Program-made: the position numbers and the translations under genes
Source: SZUA-309 sp965232595
GTDB taxonomy: Bacteria; Pseudomonadota; Gammaproteobacteria; Pseudomonadales; Azotimanducaceae
Direction: 5' to 3'
Length of the DNA: 64,000 bases
Assembly (NCBI GenBank): GCA_965232595.1
Contig: OZ246983.1
Coordinates: forward strand, 930,001 to 994,000
The notes under the pieces: model-generated
Told to the model about the DNA's origin: nothing
What the model saw: the letters and a program-made list of their open reading frames with translations, nothing else
Database searches by the model: none
Shown: positions 32,876 to 41,104 of the stretch, piece by piece
How the letters are laid out: every line of letters starts with the position of its first letter
Numbering within the stretch: the stretch's first letter is position 1

Positions 32876-33457
32876 ATGACCGCAACCAGCTCGCCAAGCA
32901 CCCCTACCAAGGCAGACGTCGTCTCCTCCGAATCCGAGGCGCTGATCCTGGTCAGCCCGTCTGATGAGGTGGTCGGCTACCTGGACAAAGCCGCCGCCCA
33001 CGACGGCGAGGGCGTGCTGCACCGGGCTTTCTCGCTGTTCATCTTCAATTCGGACGGCAAGCTGTTGCTGCAGCAGCGCGCACCGGGCAAACGGCTCTGG
33101 CCGGAGTTCTGGTCGAACAGCTGCTGCTCGCACCCGCGCCAGGGTGAGCGCATGGACGAGGCGGTGCATCGCCGCCTGGAGCAGGAGCTCGGCATGGCAG
33201 CCGAGCTGAACTTCGCCTACAAGTTCGAGTACTCGGCCCCGTTCCGCGATCTTGGCACCGAGCACGAGCTCTGCTGGGTCTACATCGGCCAGACCGACAG
33301 CCAGCCGGTGATCAACACCACGGAGATCATGGACTGGCGATGGATCGACCCCGCCGAGCTCACCGATGCCATCGCCGCCGAGCCGGAGCGCTATACCCCC
33401 TGGCTGAAGATGGAGTGGGAGCGCCTGAACGCCGAGTTTGCGGACCGCCTGCCCTAA
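32876..33457 (+). CDS. idi: Isopentenyl-diphosphate delta-isomerase, type 1
   Basis: A 193-residue Nudix-fold isomerase that interconverts isopentenyl and dimethylallyl diphosphate. The catalytic cysteine is in WSNSCCSHPR (C83 or C84) and the metal site in TEHELCWVYIG (E129, E131). The Nudix-like helix RRLEQELGM (99-107) is typical of type 1 Idi. The length is close to the family norm. It is preceded by the -10 element GTACACTGCGCC at 32824-32835. It has no isoprenoid neighbours. Confidence 0.93.
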   Translation: MTATSSPSTPTKADVVSSESEALILVSPSDEVVGYLDKAAAHDGEGVLHRAFSLFIFNSDGKLLLQQRAPGKRLWPEFWSNSCCSHPRQGERMDEAVHRRLEQELGMAAELNFAYKFEYSAPFRDLGTEHELCWVYIGQTDSQPVINTTEIMDWRWIDPAELTDAIAAEPERYTPWLKMEWERLNAEFADRLP

Positions 33458-33489
33458 CCCAAAAAAAGAGTTAACCCCTTTTTCTCTTC

Positions 33490-33516
33490 CCGCGCGTTTA
33501 CCCCCATAACGCGCGG
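33490..33516. terminator. Inverted repeat between idi and the VWA gene
   Basis: CCGCGCGTT (33490-33498) and AACGCGCGG (33508-33516) form a perfect 9-bp stem with a 9-base loop. No T-tract follows on the plus strand, while an A7 run precedes it (33463-33469). It may stop idi transcription or sit in the leader of the VWA operon. Confidence 0.4.
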
Positions 33517-33558
33517 CCTCGTGCCGTGCCTGACGAGATTCACCAAGAGGATTAGAGG

Positions 33559-35343
33559 ATGAACACAACAAACCCGAAACGCGCCGGCTTGCTGCTGGCA
33601 ATGACCTGTGTGGTGCTGATCGGCTGCAGCACCACCGAGGAACCTGAGCCCAAGGAGACCGACGTGGTCGTCCCGGTTGAGGGCAGCGTCGACCAGGCCG
33701 CAACGCAACCGACCCCGGTCACAACCTACGAGCACGAGGAGGTGTTGCGGTCCACCGCACCGGGGCGACTGGAGCGGCAGATGGCGCACAACCTTCCGGC
33801 AGGCAAAGCCGTGCTGGCGGAAACGGTGGTCACCGGCGCCCGGCTGGTCAGCTCCGACATGATCCGCTACCCGACCGAGCCCCTGGACAGGGAGGCTTAT
33901 ACCCACTTCGATACAAACCCGGTGCACCTGGTCTCCGAGTCGCCGGTCTCCACCTTTTCCATCGACGTGGACAGCGCCTCCTACGCCAATGTCCGCCGGC
34001 TGCTGAATCAGGGCATGCTGCCGCGCCACGATGCGGTTCGAGTGGAAGAGCTGATCAACTACTTCTCCTACGACTACCCGGCGCCTAAGCGGGGCGATGA
34101 GCCGTTCGCGGTGCACACTGAGGTAGGACCGAGCCCCTGGCATGCGGACCGGCACTTACTGCACGTGGGGATCAAAGGCTACGAGCTGGAAGAGTCCGAG
34201 CTGCCGCCGGCCAACCTGGTGTTTCTCATCGACGTTTCCGGCTCCATGCAGAGCCCGGACAAGCTGGGCCTGCTGAAATCCTCGATGAAGATGCTGGCGA
34301 AAAGGCTCTCTCCGGAGGATCGGGTGGCCATCGCCGTTTACGCGGGCGCTGCCGGCATGGTGCTGGAGTCCACCCCGGGCAGCGAGCGGGCGAAGATCCT
34401 GTCCGCCATCGATCAGCTGACCGCCGGCGGCTCGACCAACGGCGGCGCCGGCATTCGCCTCGCCTATTCGCTCGCCGAGCAGGGCTTCATGAAAGGCGGC
34501 ATCAACCGGGTGATCCTGGCCACCGACGGCGACTTCAACGTCGGCACCACGGACACGGAAGCGCTGAAGAACCTGGTCGAGAACAAGCGTGAGACCGGTG
34601 TGGCGCTGACGGTGCTCGGCTTCGGCGGCGGCAACTACAACGACGCGCTGATGCAGGAGCTGGCGCAGATCGGCAACGGCAACGCTGCCTACATCGACAC
34701 CCTGAACGAAGCCCGCAAGGTGCTGGTGGAGGAGATCGGCGCGACCCTGAACATGATTGCCAAGGACGTGAAGATTCAGATCGAGTTCAATCCGGCCACG
34801 GTGGCCGAGTACAGGCTGATCGGCTACGAAACCCGCCACCTCGAGCGGGAAGACTTCAACAACGACAAGGTGGACGCCGGTGACATCGGTGCCGGCCACA
34901 CCGTCACCGCGCTCTACGAGCTGGCGCTCACAGGGTCGGAAGGCAGCCTCATCGATCCGCTGCGCTATGGTAGCCAGAGCCGGGAGGCAGACAGTGCAAA
35001 CGCCGAGCTCGCCTTCCTGAAGCTCCGCTACAAGCAGCCTGATGGCGATACCAGCAGGCTGATCACCGTGCCGGTCGAGCAGGACGCGATCATTGGCGAT
35101 CTGGCTCGGACCAGCGACAATTATCGTTTCTCGGCAGCGGTCGCCGGCTTCGGCCAGATCCTGCGTGGCGGCGAGTACACGGGTCAGTTCAGCCTGACCG
35201 AGGTCGCCACGCTGGCCAGCGGCGCCCGCGGCGATGACGCGTTCGGCTACCGGGGAGAATTTCTCGGCATGATCCGGACGGCTGATGCGCTGGCGGTGAA
35301 CGTCCCGAGCAGCGCCGACAACGAGGAGGTGGCAACCCGGTGA
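33559..35343 (+). CDS. VWA-domain lipoprotein (YfbK-like)
   Basis: A 594-residue lipoprotein: the signal peptide ends in the lipobox LIGC (C23). An N-terminal von Willebrand factor type A accessory region (STFSIDVDSASYANVRRLLN, then ELINYFSYDYPAPKRGDEPF) precedes the VWA domain. The MIDAS motif is DVSGS (225-229), and the C-terminal DUF3520-type domain ends the chain. This is the layout of YfbK. Residues 88-96, ETVVTGARL, resemble the TonB box/plug start of TonB-dependent receptors, and a near copy occurs in the anti-sigma-like protein two genes downstream. It is the first gene of an operon with an ECF sigma factor. Confidence 0.9.
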   Translation: MNTTNPKRAGLLLAMTCVVLIGCSTTEEPEPKETDVVVPVEGSVDQAATQPTPVTTYEHEEVLRSTAPGRLERQMAHNLPAGKAVLAETVVTGARLVSSDMIRYPTEPLDREAYTHFDTNPVHLVSESPVSTFSIDVDSASYANVRRLLNQGMLPRHDAVRVEELINYFSYDYPAPKRGDEPFAVHTEVGPSPWHADRHLLHVGIKGYELEESELPPANLVFLIDVSGSMQSPDKLGLLKSSMKMLAKRLSPEDRVAIAVYAGAAGMVLESTPGSERAKILSAIDQLTAGGSTNGGAGIRLAYSLAEQGFMKGGINRVILATDGDFNVGTTDTEALKNLVENKRETGVALTVLGFGGGNYNDALMQELAQIGNGNAAYIDTLNEARKVLVEEIGATLNMIAKDVKIQIEFNPATVAEYRLIGYETRHLEREDFNNDKVDAGDIGAGHTVTALYELALTGSEGSLIDPLRYGSQSREADSANAELAFLKLRYKQPDGDTSRLITVPVEQDAIIGDLARTSDNYRFSAAVAGFGQILRGGEYTGQFSLTEVATLASGARGDDAFGYRGEFLGMIRTADALAVNVPSSADNEEVATR

Positions 35344-35356
35344 GGAAGCAACCCGG

Positions 35357-35968
35357 ATGAAGTCAGGTGCGCCGGCCGATGCCGGCGCCAAGGCAGGCCC
35401 GCCGGCAGCAGCCGCCGGGCCTGCTGAGGAGCAGACGGACGAAGCGCTCATGCTGGCTTACGCCGGCGGTGATGCGGGCGCCTTCGACCTGCTGTACGAC
35501 CGCCACAAAGGGCCTGCGTACCGCTACTTCACCCGCCAGCTCTCCGAAGCGGAAGCAAACGACTGCTTTCAGCAGCTCTGGGAGAAGCTGATCGGCAACC
35601 GGGATCGTTACCAACCAGCCGGTGCCTTCAGGAGCTACCTGTTCACCATCGCCCACAACGTGCTCATGGACCACTATCGCAAGCAGGGAAGAATCGGGCC
35701 GGAAGCTGAAACGGAGCCGGACGACCTGAGCGGCAACGACGCCGGCCCGGAGGCTGCGCTCGAGCGCGGCCAGCTGATCGAGAAGCTGCATCGATTGATC
35801 CGCTCATTACCCAACCACCAGCGCGAGGCCTGGCTGTTGCGGCAGGAAACCAGCTTCTCAAACGCAGAGATTGCCCGGGTGACAGGCACCTCCGAGGAGG
35901 GCGTAAAAAGCCGCCTGCGTTACGCCCGGGAGCAACTGAAACGAGGGATGGCACGCTATGTCCGATGA
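35357..35968 (+). CDS. ECF-type RNA polymerase sigma factor
   Basis: A 203-residue sigma-70 factor of the extracytoplasmic-function group. Region 2 is GAFDLLYDRHKGPAYRYFTR to FRSYLFTIAHNVLMDHYRKQ, and region 4 is LPNHQREAWLLRQETSFSNA to GTSEEGVKSRLRYAREQLKR. The first 28 residues are an Ala/Pro/Gly-rich tail. It starts 13 bp after the VWA gene and overlaps the next gene by 11 bp, so it is translationally coupled to its presumed anti-sigma partner. Cell-envelope signalling is the likely role. Confidence 0.92.
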   Translation: MKSGAPADAGAKAGPPAAAAGPAEEQTDEALMLAYAGGDAGAFDLLYDRHKGPAYRYFTRQLSEAEANDCFQQLWEKLIGNRDRYQPAGAFRSYLFTIAHNVLMDHYRKQGRIGPEAETEPDDLSGNDAGPEAALERGQLIEKLHRLIRSLPNHQREAWLLRQETSFSNAEIARVTGTSEEGVKSRLRYAREQLKRGMARYVR

Positions 35969-36671
35969 GCAGGACCGGATCGACGAGCTTTACGCCGAGG
36001 GCGCAACGGACAGCCCGCCGCCGGAGCTGGATGAGAAGATTCGCGCGTCCGCCCGGCAGCCGCTGCGGCACCCCTGGTACCGCAATCCGGGGCGGCTGGC
36101 GGCACTGGCGACAGCGGCCAGCCTGGTGATTGCGGTCAGCGTCATATTCTTCGAGCCGGAGCAGCTGGCCGTCGAGGACGCCGCACCGGCGCTCGATTCG
36201 AAAGCGACCCGGGTGCTGGAGCGGGAGGAGATCACCTTCGAGCTCGACGCTGCGGTCGAGAACCAGCCCCTGGAAGCACCCGCCGCTGCGCCTGAGCCAT
36301 TGAGGCGCATGGCCATGCCGGCCTCGGAGCAGGCTGCCGGTCGCCAGGCGGCGGACAGTGCGGGCGTTGGCATGCGGGCCCAGGAGCTGACGCAGGAGCA
36401 AAGAGAGCAGCTGAAACAGGAACCTGACCTGCAGGAGTTAGCGATCGAAGAGACGGTCGTTACCGGCTCCCGGCTCGGGTCGGCAGCGTTCGCGAGTTAC
36501 CCGGCCGACGAGCTGGCAAGGCGCTGCGGCCCGTTGCCCGGCACGGAAGAAACCCGGGAGGTTGCCGAGGACGAGTCGGGCTGGCGGGTCACCGTCAGCG
36601 TGGGCGCCGACGTTCGAACCTGGCGCTGCATCGATGGCGCCTGGATCGAGACCACCTCAGAGCAGCAGTAG
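35958..36671 (+). CDS. Putative anti-sigma factor with one membrane helix
   Basis: A 237-residue protein with a cytoplasmic N terminus (MSDEQDRIDELYAEG) that resembles short anti-sigma domains. One membrane helix (about 47-65) is followed by a periplasmic domain rich in alanine, glutamate and proline. Residues 165-173, ETVVTGSRL, then a SYPADEL stretch, repeat the motif at 88-96 of the VWA lipoprotein. Two cysteines (C190 and C223) could form a disulfide. The start overlaps the sigma gene by 11 bp. The anti-sigma role is inferred from topology and position, not from a recognised domain. The 3' end overlaps the EamA gene by 15 bp. Confidence 0.7.
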   Translation: MSDEQDRIDELYAEGATDSPPPELDEKIRASARQPLRHPWYRNPGRLAALATAASLVIAVSVIFFEPEQLAVEDAAPALDSKATRVLEREEITFELDAAVENQPLEAPAAAPEPLRRMAMPASEQAAGRQAADSAGVGMRAQELTQEQREQLKQEPDLQELAIEETVVTGSRLGSAAFASYPADELARRCGPLPGTEETREVAEDESGWRVTVSVGADVRTWRCIDGAWIETTSEQQ

Positions 36672-37535
36672 CCAGAGACCGGCGATCACCAGCACCGCAC
36701 CCACCACCTCTTTGCCCGTCACCCGCTCGCCGAAAAACCAGATCGAAGCGGCGAACGTGAACAGCAGCTCCACCTGACCCAGGGCCCGCACCAGGCCAGC
36801 GTTCACAAGGGTCATGGCGGAAAACCAGCAGGCGGAGGCGGCGGCGCCGAGCAGGCCAACCCAGATCGACGTTCGCCAGCTGCGCGCCACCCTGAGCAGC
36901 TCGCCCGGCTCCCGGAGCAACAGGTAGCTGCCCATCATCACCGTCTGCAGGGTGACAGTAACGGCCAGGGTGACGCCGGAGCGGGTGAGAAAGTCACCCT
37001 CCGGCAGCGACAGGGCAGCAGCCCGATAACTGACCGCAGCCACCGCAAACCCCGCCCCGCTCGCTACGCCGAGCAGGAGCGCCCGATTGCCTTTCAGCAA
37101 CTGGGAAAAGCGACCCGGGTTCGACAGGGTGATGACGCCGATGAAGCTGACCAGGATGCCGGCAAAGGCGGTGCCCGTCAGGGTGTCGCCGAGAATCAGC
37201 AGCCCGAACAGCGCCGTCTGCACCGCCTCCGTCTTCGAGAACGCGGTGCCGACCGCAAAGTTGTCGTGGGTGAATGAAGCGATTAGAAACGCGGTGCCGA
37301 GGATCTGCGCGCCGCCACCGACCACGCAGAAGGCGAGAAACTCGAGCGACGGCGCCGGCAGATCGGCCCTCGTGCCGAGCCAGACCAGGTAGAGCCAGAC
37401 AAACGGCAGCGCGAACAGAAACCGGGTGTAGCTGGCGCCGTTGACGCTGAGATCGCCGGTGGCCCGCTTCTGCAGCATCGAGCGCAGGTTCTGCAGAAAG
37501 GCAGCGGCGATGGTGATCGGGATCCAGAGCTCCAA
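36657..37535 (-). CDS. EamA/DMT-family transporter
   Basis: A 292-residue inner-membrane protein with ten hydrophobic helices in two EamA-type repeats. Typical segments are AVGTAFSKTEAVQTALFGLL in the first half and VNAGLVRALGQVELLFTFAA in the second. The family exports metabolites such as amino acids, and the substrate is unknown. It lies 6 bp after the MATE gene on the same strand, so the two exporters are cotranscribed. The start is the ATG at 37535. Confidence 0.87.
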   Translation of the reverse strand: MELWIPITIAAAFLQNLRSMLQKRATGDLSVNGASYTRFLFALPFVWLYLVWLGTRADLPAPSLEFLAFCVVGGGAQILGTAFLIASFTHDNFAVGTAFSKTEAVQTALFGLLILGDTLTGTAFAGILVSFIGVITLSNPGRFSQLLKGNRALLLGVASGAGFAVAAVSYRAAALSLPEGDFLTRSGVTLAVTVTLQTVMMGSYLLLREPGELLRVARSWRTSIWVGLLGAAASACWFSAMTLVNAGLVRALGQVELLFTFAASIWFFGERVTGKEVVGAVLVIAGLWLLLL

Positions 37536-37541
37536 AGCCGC

Positions 37542-38921
37542 TTACCTCGTGGCGAACTGGGCGACGCGGTCGGGGCGGTGCGACAGCCAGCGGAACCGGG
37601 TGGTCAGCACCACCGCCGCCACTCCGAGGCCGGCGATCAGCCCGATCCAGAAGCCCCGCACACCCTCGAAACCGCTCACCTCGATCCAGCCGAAACCGAT
37701 CGACATGCCGACCGGCAGCCCGACCACCCAGTAGCTCAACATGGCCACCCACATGGTGGCCCGGGTGTCCTTGAAACCGCGCAGCGCGCCCACGGCGGTC
37801 ACCTGAGCGTCGTCGAAGAACTGATAGAGGGCGACGAAGATCAACAGGTCCGCGGCAACGGTCACCACCGCCAGCTCCGAGCTGTACAGCCCGGCGATCT
37901 GGTGCCGCAGCGAGTAAACAACGATCGCGGCAACCAGGGCGAAGACCAGGGAAAGCCAGATCGCCACCCAGCCCGAGCGGCGGGCCGCGGGCAGATCCCC
38001 GGCGCCGACGTTGTAGCCGACGCGGATGGACACCGCCATGCCGAGCGCCAGGGGCACCATGAAGGTCATGCCACCCACGTTGGAGGCAATCATGTGCGCC
38101 GCCACCGACTCGGCCCCGAGCCGACCGATCAGCAGGGTGATCACCGAGAACAGGCTGATTTCCATAAAGTTGGTGATGCCGATGGGCAGGCCCAGCTTCA
38201 CCAGGCGGACGATCTCGGTCGGGTCAGGTCGGCTGAAGCGGGCAAAAACGCCGGTCGCCCGGATCCGTGAGCGACGCACTACCAGGGCCATCACCAGAAA
38301 CTGGCCGTTCAGGACGATCACGCTGGCCCAGCCGCAGCCGACGCCGCCCATGCCCTCGATCCCGAAGGCGCCATAGATGAACACGTAATTCAGCGGGATC
38401 TTCAGCGCCAGCGAGCCGGCAGCAATCCACATGGCAGGCACCGTCCAGGACATCCCCTCGCAGAGGTAGCGCAGGGAAAAGTAGCCGAGCACCGGCAGTA
38501 CCCCCAGCGACAGCGCCTGCAGGTAGGCCACTGCTACCGGGATCGCCCGCTCGTCCACCTCGAGCAGCCGGTACACCGGCTCCACGTTGTTCAGAAACAG
38601 CGCCAGCAGCAGGCCACCGGCACCGGCGATCCACATGGCCTGGCGCGCCACCTCGCCCGCCTCGGCCTGGCGGCCAGCGCCGTGCAGCTGCGAGACCGAC
38701 GGGGTCAGCGACATGATGATGCCGGACAGCAGCAGGATAAACGGCCAGTAGAGGTTGCCGCCGAGCGCCACCCCGGCCAGATCCACGGCGCTCACCTGCC
38801 CGGCCATGATGGTGTCGGCCACACCCATGCCCATCTGGGTGACCTGAGCGAGGATCATGGGCGCAGCAAGACGGCCGAGGGTGCTCAGCTCTGCGGTGAT
38901 CTGCCCCTTCTGAGCCTGCAC
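37542..38921 (-). CDS. MATE-family multidrug/sodium antiporter (NorM-like)
   Basis: A 459-residue MATE transporter with twelve predicted helices. Typical segments are LAAPMILAQVTQMGMGVADT, IMAGQVSAVDLAGVALGG and VGYNVGAGDLPAARR. It exports cationic drugs or metabolites using a sodium or proton gradient. The start is a GTG at 38921 (the bases just before it, GGCGAG, are a tight ribosome-binding site); an alternative start slightly downstream is possible. It is divergent from the rubrerythrin operon across 295 bp that hold an OxyR-like box. Confidence 0.9.
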   Translation of the reverse strand: MQAQKGQITAELSTLGRLAAPMILAQVTQMGMGVADTIMAGQVSAVDLAGVALGGNLYWPFILLLSGIIMSLTPSVSQLHGAGRQAEAGEVARQAMWIAGAGGLLLALFLNNVEPVYRLLEVDERAIPVAVAYLQALSLGVLPVLGYFSLRYLCEGMSWTVPAMWIAAGSLALKIPLNYVFIYGAFGIEGMGGVGCGWASVIVLNGQFLVMALVVRRSRIRATGVFARFSRPDPTEIVRLVKLGLPIGITNFMEISLFSVITLLIGRLGAESVAAHMIASNVGGMTFMVPLALGMAVSIRVGYNVGAGDLPAARRSGWVAIWLSLVFALVAAIVVYSLRHQIAGLYSSELAVVTVAADLLIFVALYQFFDDAQVTAVGALRGFKDTRATMWVAMLSYWVVGLPVGMSIGFGWIEVSGFEGVRGFWIGLIAGLGVAAVVLTTRFRWLSHRPDRVAQFATR

Positions 38922-39068
38922 CTCGCCACGTTCCTGGGTTCCGGGAAGCGGGCCATTGTACGCGCGGCTCTGCGCTTAAAGCAGAGAAATTCCGACCGGA
39001 ACCGCAACCAGTTTCCGGCCAATTGAGAATAATTACGATTTACAATAACTAGAAAAATCAACAGTTTA

Positions 39069-39105
39069 ATAGGCATCACCTATCGCCCCGATAGTATTAA
39101 TCAAA
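39069..39105. promoter_or_regulatory. OxyR-type binding site
   Basis: ATAG-N7-CTAT-N7-ATAG-N7-CAAA. The first three tetrads match the OxyR consensus (ATAG-N7-CTAT-N7-ATAG-N7-CTAT) exactly with exact spacing, and only the fourth differs. The site ends where the -35 of the rubrerythrin promoter should lie (-10 at 39128-39133), the usual place for OxyR activation. An oxyR gene is present at 42616-43494. Confidence 0.7.
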
Positions 39106-39126
39106 TAGCCCCGCACCGGCCGGGCC

Positions 39127-39138
39127 GTATACTGGGTT
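39127..39138 (+). promoter_or_regulatory. -10 element of the rubrerythrin promoter
   Basis: GTATACTGGGTT holds the -10 TATACT (39128-39133). The expected -35 position (39105-39110, ATAGCC) is not a match, as in many OxyR-activated promoters. The leader to the ATG at 39217 is about 77 bases. Confidence 0.55.
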
Positions 39139-39216
39139 CATCACCTACTGGTGAGTCGACTCACGGAGCTGGCTGGAATCGGCCGGCACTACCCAAAGAG
39201 AAACAGGAAGAAAACA

Positions 39217-39633
39217 ATGGACCTGAAGGACAGCAACACTCTGCAGAATCTGAAGGACGCTTTCGCCGGTGAATCCCAGGCGAACCGTCGTTACCTCTAC
39301 TTCGCTGCAAAGGCCGACGTGGAAGGCGAAAACGACGTCGCAGCCGTGTTCCGCTCCACCGCGGAAGGTGAGACCGGCCACGCCCACGGCCATCTCGAGT
39401 ACATGGAAGTGGTCGGCGACCCGGCTACCGGCCTGCCGATCGGCACCACCAGCGACAACCTGAAGGCTGCCATCGCCGGCGAGACCCACGAGTACACCGA
39501 CATGTACCCGGGCATGGCAAAAACTGCCCGCGACGAAGGCTTCGACGAGATCGCGGACTGGTTCGAGACGCTGGCCAAAGCTGAGCGCTCGCACGCCAAC
39601 CGCTTCCAGAAAGCTCTGGATGCCATGGGCTGA
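39217..39633 (+). CDS. Rubrerythrin-like diiron protein without rubredoxin domain
   Basis: A 138-residue ferritin-like four-helix protein. Diiron ligand motifs are E19 in GESQANRRY, E52 and H55 in ETGHAHGH, E89 and E92 in AGETHEY, and E123 and H126 in KAERSHANRF. The rubredoxin domain of classical rubrerythrin is missing, as in sulerythrin. The family reduces hydrogen peroxide. The start at 39217 follows AGGAAG; an upstream in-frame ATG adds an unlikely basic leader. It is first in an apparent operon with an Fe-S protein and a DUF3501 protein, although a terminator-like hairpin follows it. Confidence 0.92.
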   Translation: MDLKDSNTLQNLKDAFAGESQANRRYLYFAAKADVEGENDVAAVFRSTAEGETGHAHGHLEYMEVVGDPATGLPIGTTSDNLKAAIAGETHEYTDMYPGMAKTARDEGFDEIADWFETLAKAERSHANRFQKALDAMG

Positions 39634-39673
39634 TAACCCGCAGCGATCGCCAAGCCGATCGCAACCGGTTAGG

Positions 39674-39700
39674 AAAGGGGTCAATTTCGGCCCCTTTTTT
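39674..39700 (+). terminator. Intrinsic terminator after the rubrerythrin gene
   Basis: AAAGGGG (39674-39680) pairs with CCCCTTT (39691-39697), and the T-run continues to 39700. It lies 41 bp after the rubrerythrin stop and before the Fe-S gene at 39748. Partial read-through would make the rubrerythrin message more abundant than the downstream genes. Confidence 0.75.
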
Positions 39701-39747
39701 ATCCAAACCGTTTATCCGCTTACGGAACGACGAGCAAAGGAAGGACG

Positions 39748-41076
39748 ATGAAGGAAGGAAGCCTCGAAGCCCCAGACCGCCAGCCACTGGACTGGAAAAA
39801 CCCGGAGTTCTACGACAAGGACTCTCTCTACACGGAGCTGGAGCGGGTTTACGACATCTGCCACGGCTGTCGCCGCTGCGTGAGCCTGTGCGACTCTTTC
39901 CCGACGCTGTTCGATCTGGTCGACGAGTCCGACACCTTCGAGGTGGATGGCGTCGACAAAGACGACTACATGAAGGTGGTCGATCAGTGTTATCTCTGCG
40001 ACCTCTGCGCCGAGACCAAGTGCCCGTACCTGCCGCCGCACGAGTGGGCCGTGGACTTCCCGCACCTGATGCTGCGCGCCAAGGCGTACAAGTTCGCGGA
40101 GCAGGACACCAAGTGGCGCGATCGGCTGATAACCAGCACCGATCCCATCTTCGACACCATCAGCCTGCCCGGCATCGCCGGCATCGCTAATGCCGCCGCC
40201 GGCAACGGCGCCCTGCGCAAGCTGGGCGACAAGGTGGGGATACACCCGGACGCACCGCTGCCCGTGTTCCACAGCAACACCACCTCCAAGCGCCACCCGG
40301 ACGAGATCGGCGCAACCCTGACACCGACCCCCTGCGAGCGGACCACCGGCAAGGTGGCCATCTACATCACCTGCTACGGCGACCACAACGAGCCGCAGGT
40401 GCTGGACGACATGATTGCGGTGCTCAACCACAACGGCATCCCCGTGCGCCTGCTGAAAGACGCCAAGTGCTGCGGCATGCCGAAGCTGGAGCTCGGCGAC
40501 CTGAAAAAGGTCGAGAGCCTGAAAGACGCCAACCTGCCCACCTTCCTCGAGGCCATCGAGGACGGCTACGACATCATCGCCCCCATCCCGTCCTGCGTGC
40601 TGATGTACAAGCAGGAGCTGCCGCTGATGTTCCCGGATGATGCGGACGTGGCGAAGGTGAAGGCCGCCTTCTTCGATCCCTTCGAGTACCTGATGCTCAG
40701 GCACAAGGCCGGCCTGGTGCAGACCGACTTCAAGGCAACGCTCGGCAAGGTGGCCTACCACGTGGCCTGCCACCAGCGGGTGCAGAACATCGGCATGAAA
40801 ACCCGGGAGTTCCTGCAGCTGATCGAAGGCACCGAGGTCACAGCCATCGAGCGATGCTCCGGCCACGACGGCACCTACGCGGTGAAGAGCGAAACCTACG
40901 AGAAAGCCATGAAGATCGCCCGCCCGGTGGTGAACCGGGTGAAGCAGGCGGAGCCGGACACCTTCGGCTCCGATTGCCCCATGGCCGGACGCCTGATCGC
41001 ACACGGATGGGAAGACAATCCGGACGCGCAGTCCGAACACCCGTTAACGATGGTTCGCCGGGCCTACGGCATCTAG
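39748..41076 (+). CDS. Fe-S oxidoreductase, heterodisulfide reductase/GlpC-like
   Basis: A 442-residue protein. Two 4Fe-4S motifs lie at the N terminus: C38-x2-C41-x2-C44-x3-C48 and C81-x2-C84-x2-C87-x4-C92. Two CCG-like domains follow. The first has ITCYGD and AKCCGMPKLELG; the second has HVACHQRVQN and ERCSGHDG, with serine and histidine where the canonical motif reads CCG. The family is related to heterodisulfide reductase subunit D and glycerol-3-phosphate dehydrogenase subunit C. Together with rubrerythrin and DUF3501 it forms a conserved set, and electron delivery to the diiron protein is a plausible role (inference). Confidence 0.88.
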   Translation: MKEGSLEAPDRQPLDWKNPEFYDKDSLYTELERVYDICHGCRRCVSLCDSFPTLFDLVDESDTFEVDGVDKDDYMKVVDQCYLCDLCAETKCPYLPPHEWAVDFPHLMLRAKAYKFAEQDTKWRDRLITSTDPIFDTISLPGIAGIANAAAGNGALRKLGDKVGIHPDAPLPVFHSNTTSKRHPDEIGATLTPTPCERTTGKVAIYITCYGDHNEPQVLDDMIAVLNHNGIPVRLLKDAKCCGMPKLELGDLKKVESLKDANLPTFLEAIEDGYDIIAPIPSCVLMYKQELPLMFPDDADVAKVKAAFFDPFEYLMLRHKAGLVQTDFKATLGKVAYHVACHQRVQNIGMKTREFLQLIEGTEVTAIERCSGHDGTYAVKSETYEKAMKIARPVVNRVKQAEPDTFGSDCPMAGRLIAHGWEDNPDAQSEHPLTMVRRAYGI

Positions 41077-41104
41077 CCCGCCGCGAGCCGAGCAGGATAG
41101 AGAC

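Noticed and set aside
38885..39079. 64-codon frame in the MATE/rubrerythrin gap, starting with a hydrophobic stretch
   Set aside because: It covers the regulatory region and the start of the MATE gene, has no ribosome-binding site and looks like translated AT-rich DNA.
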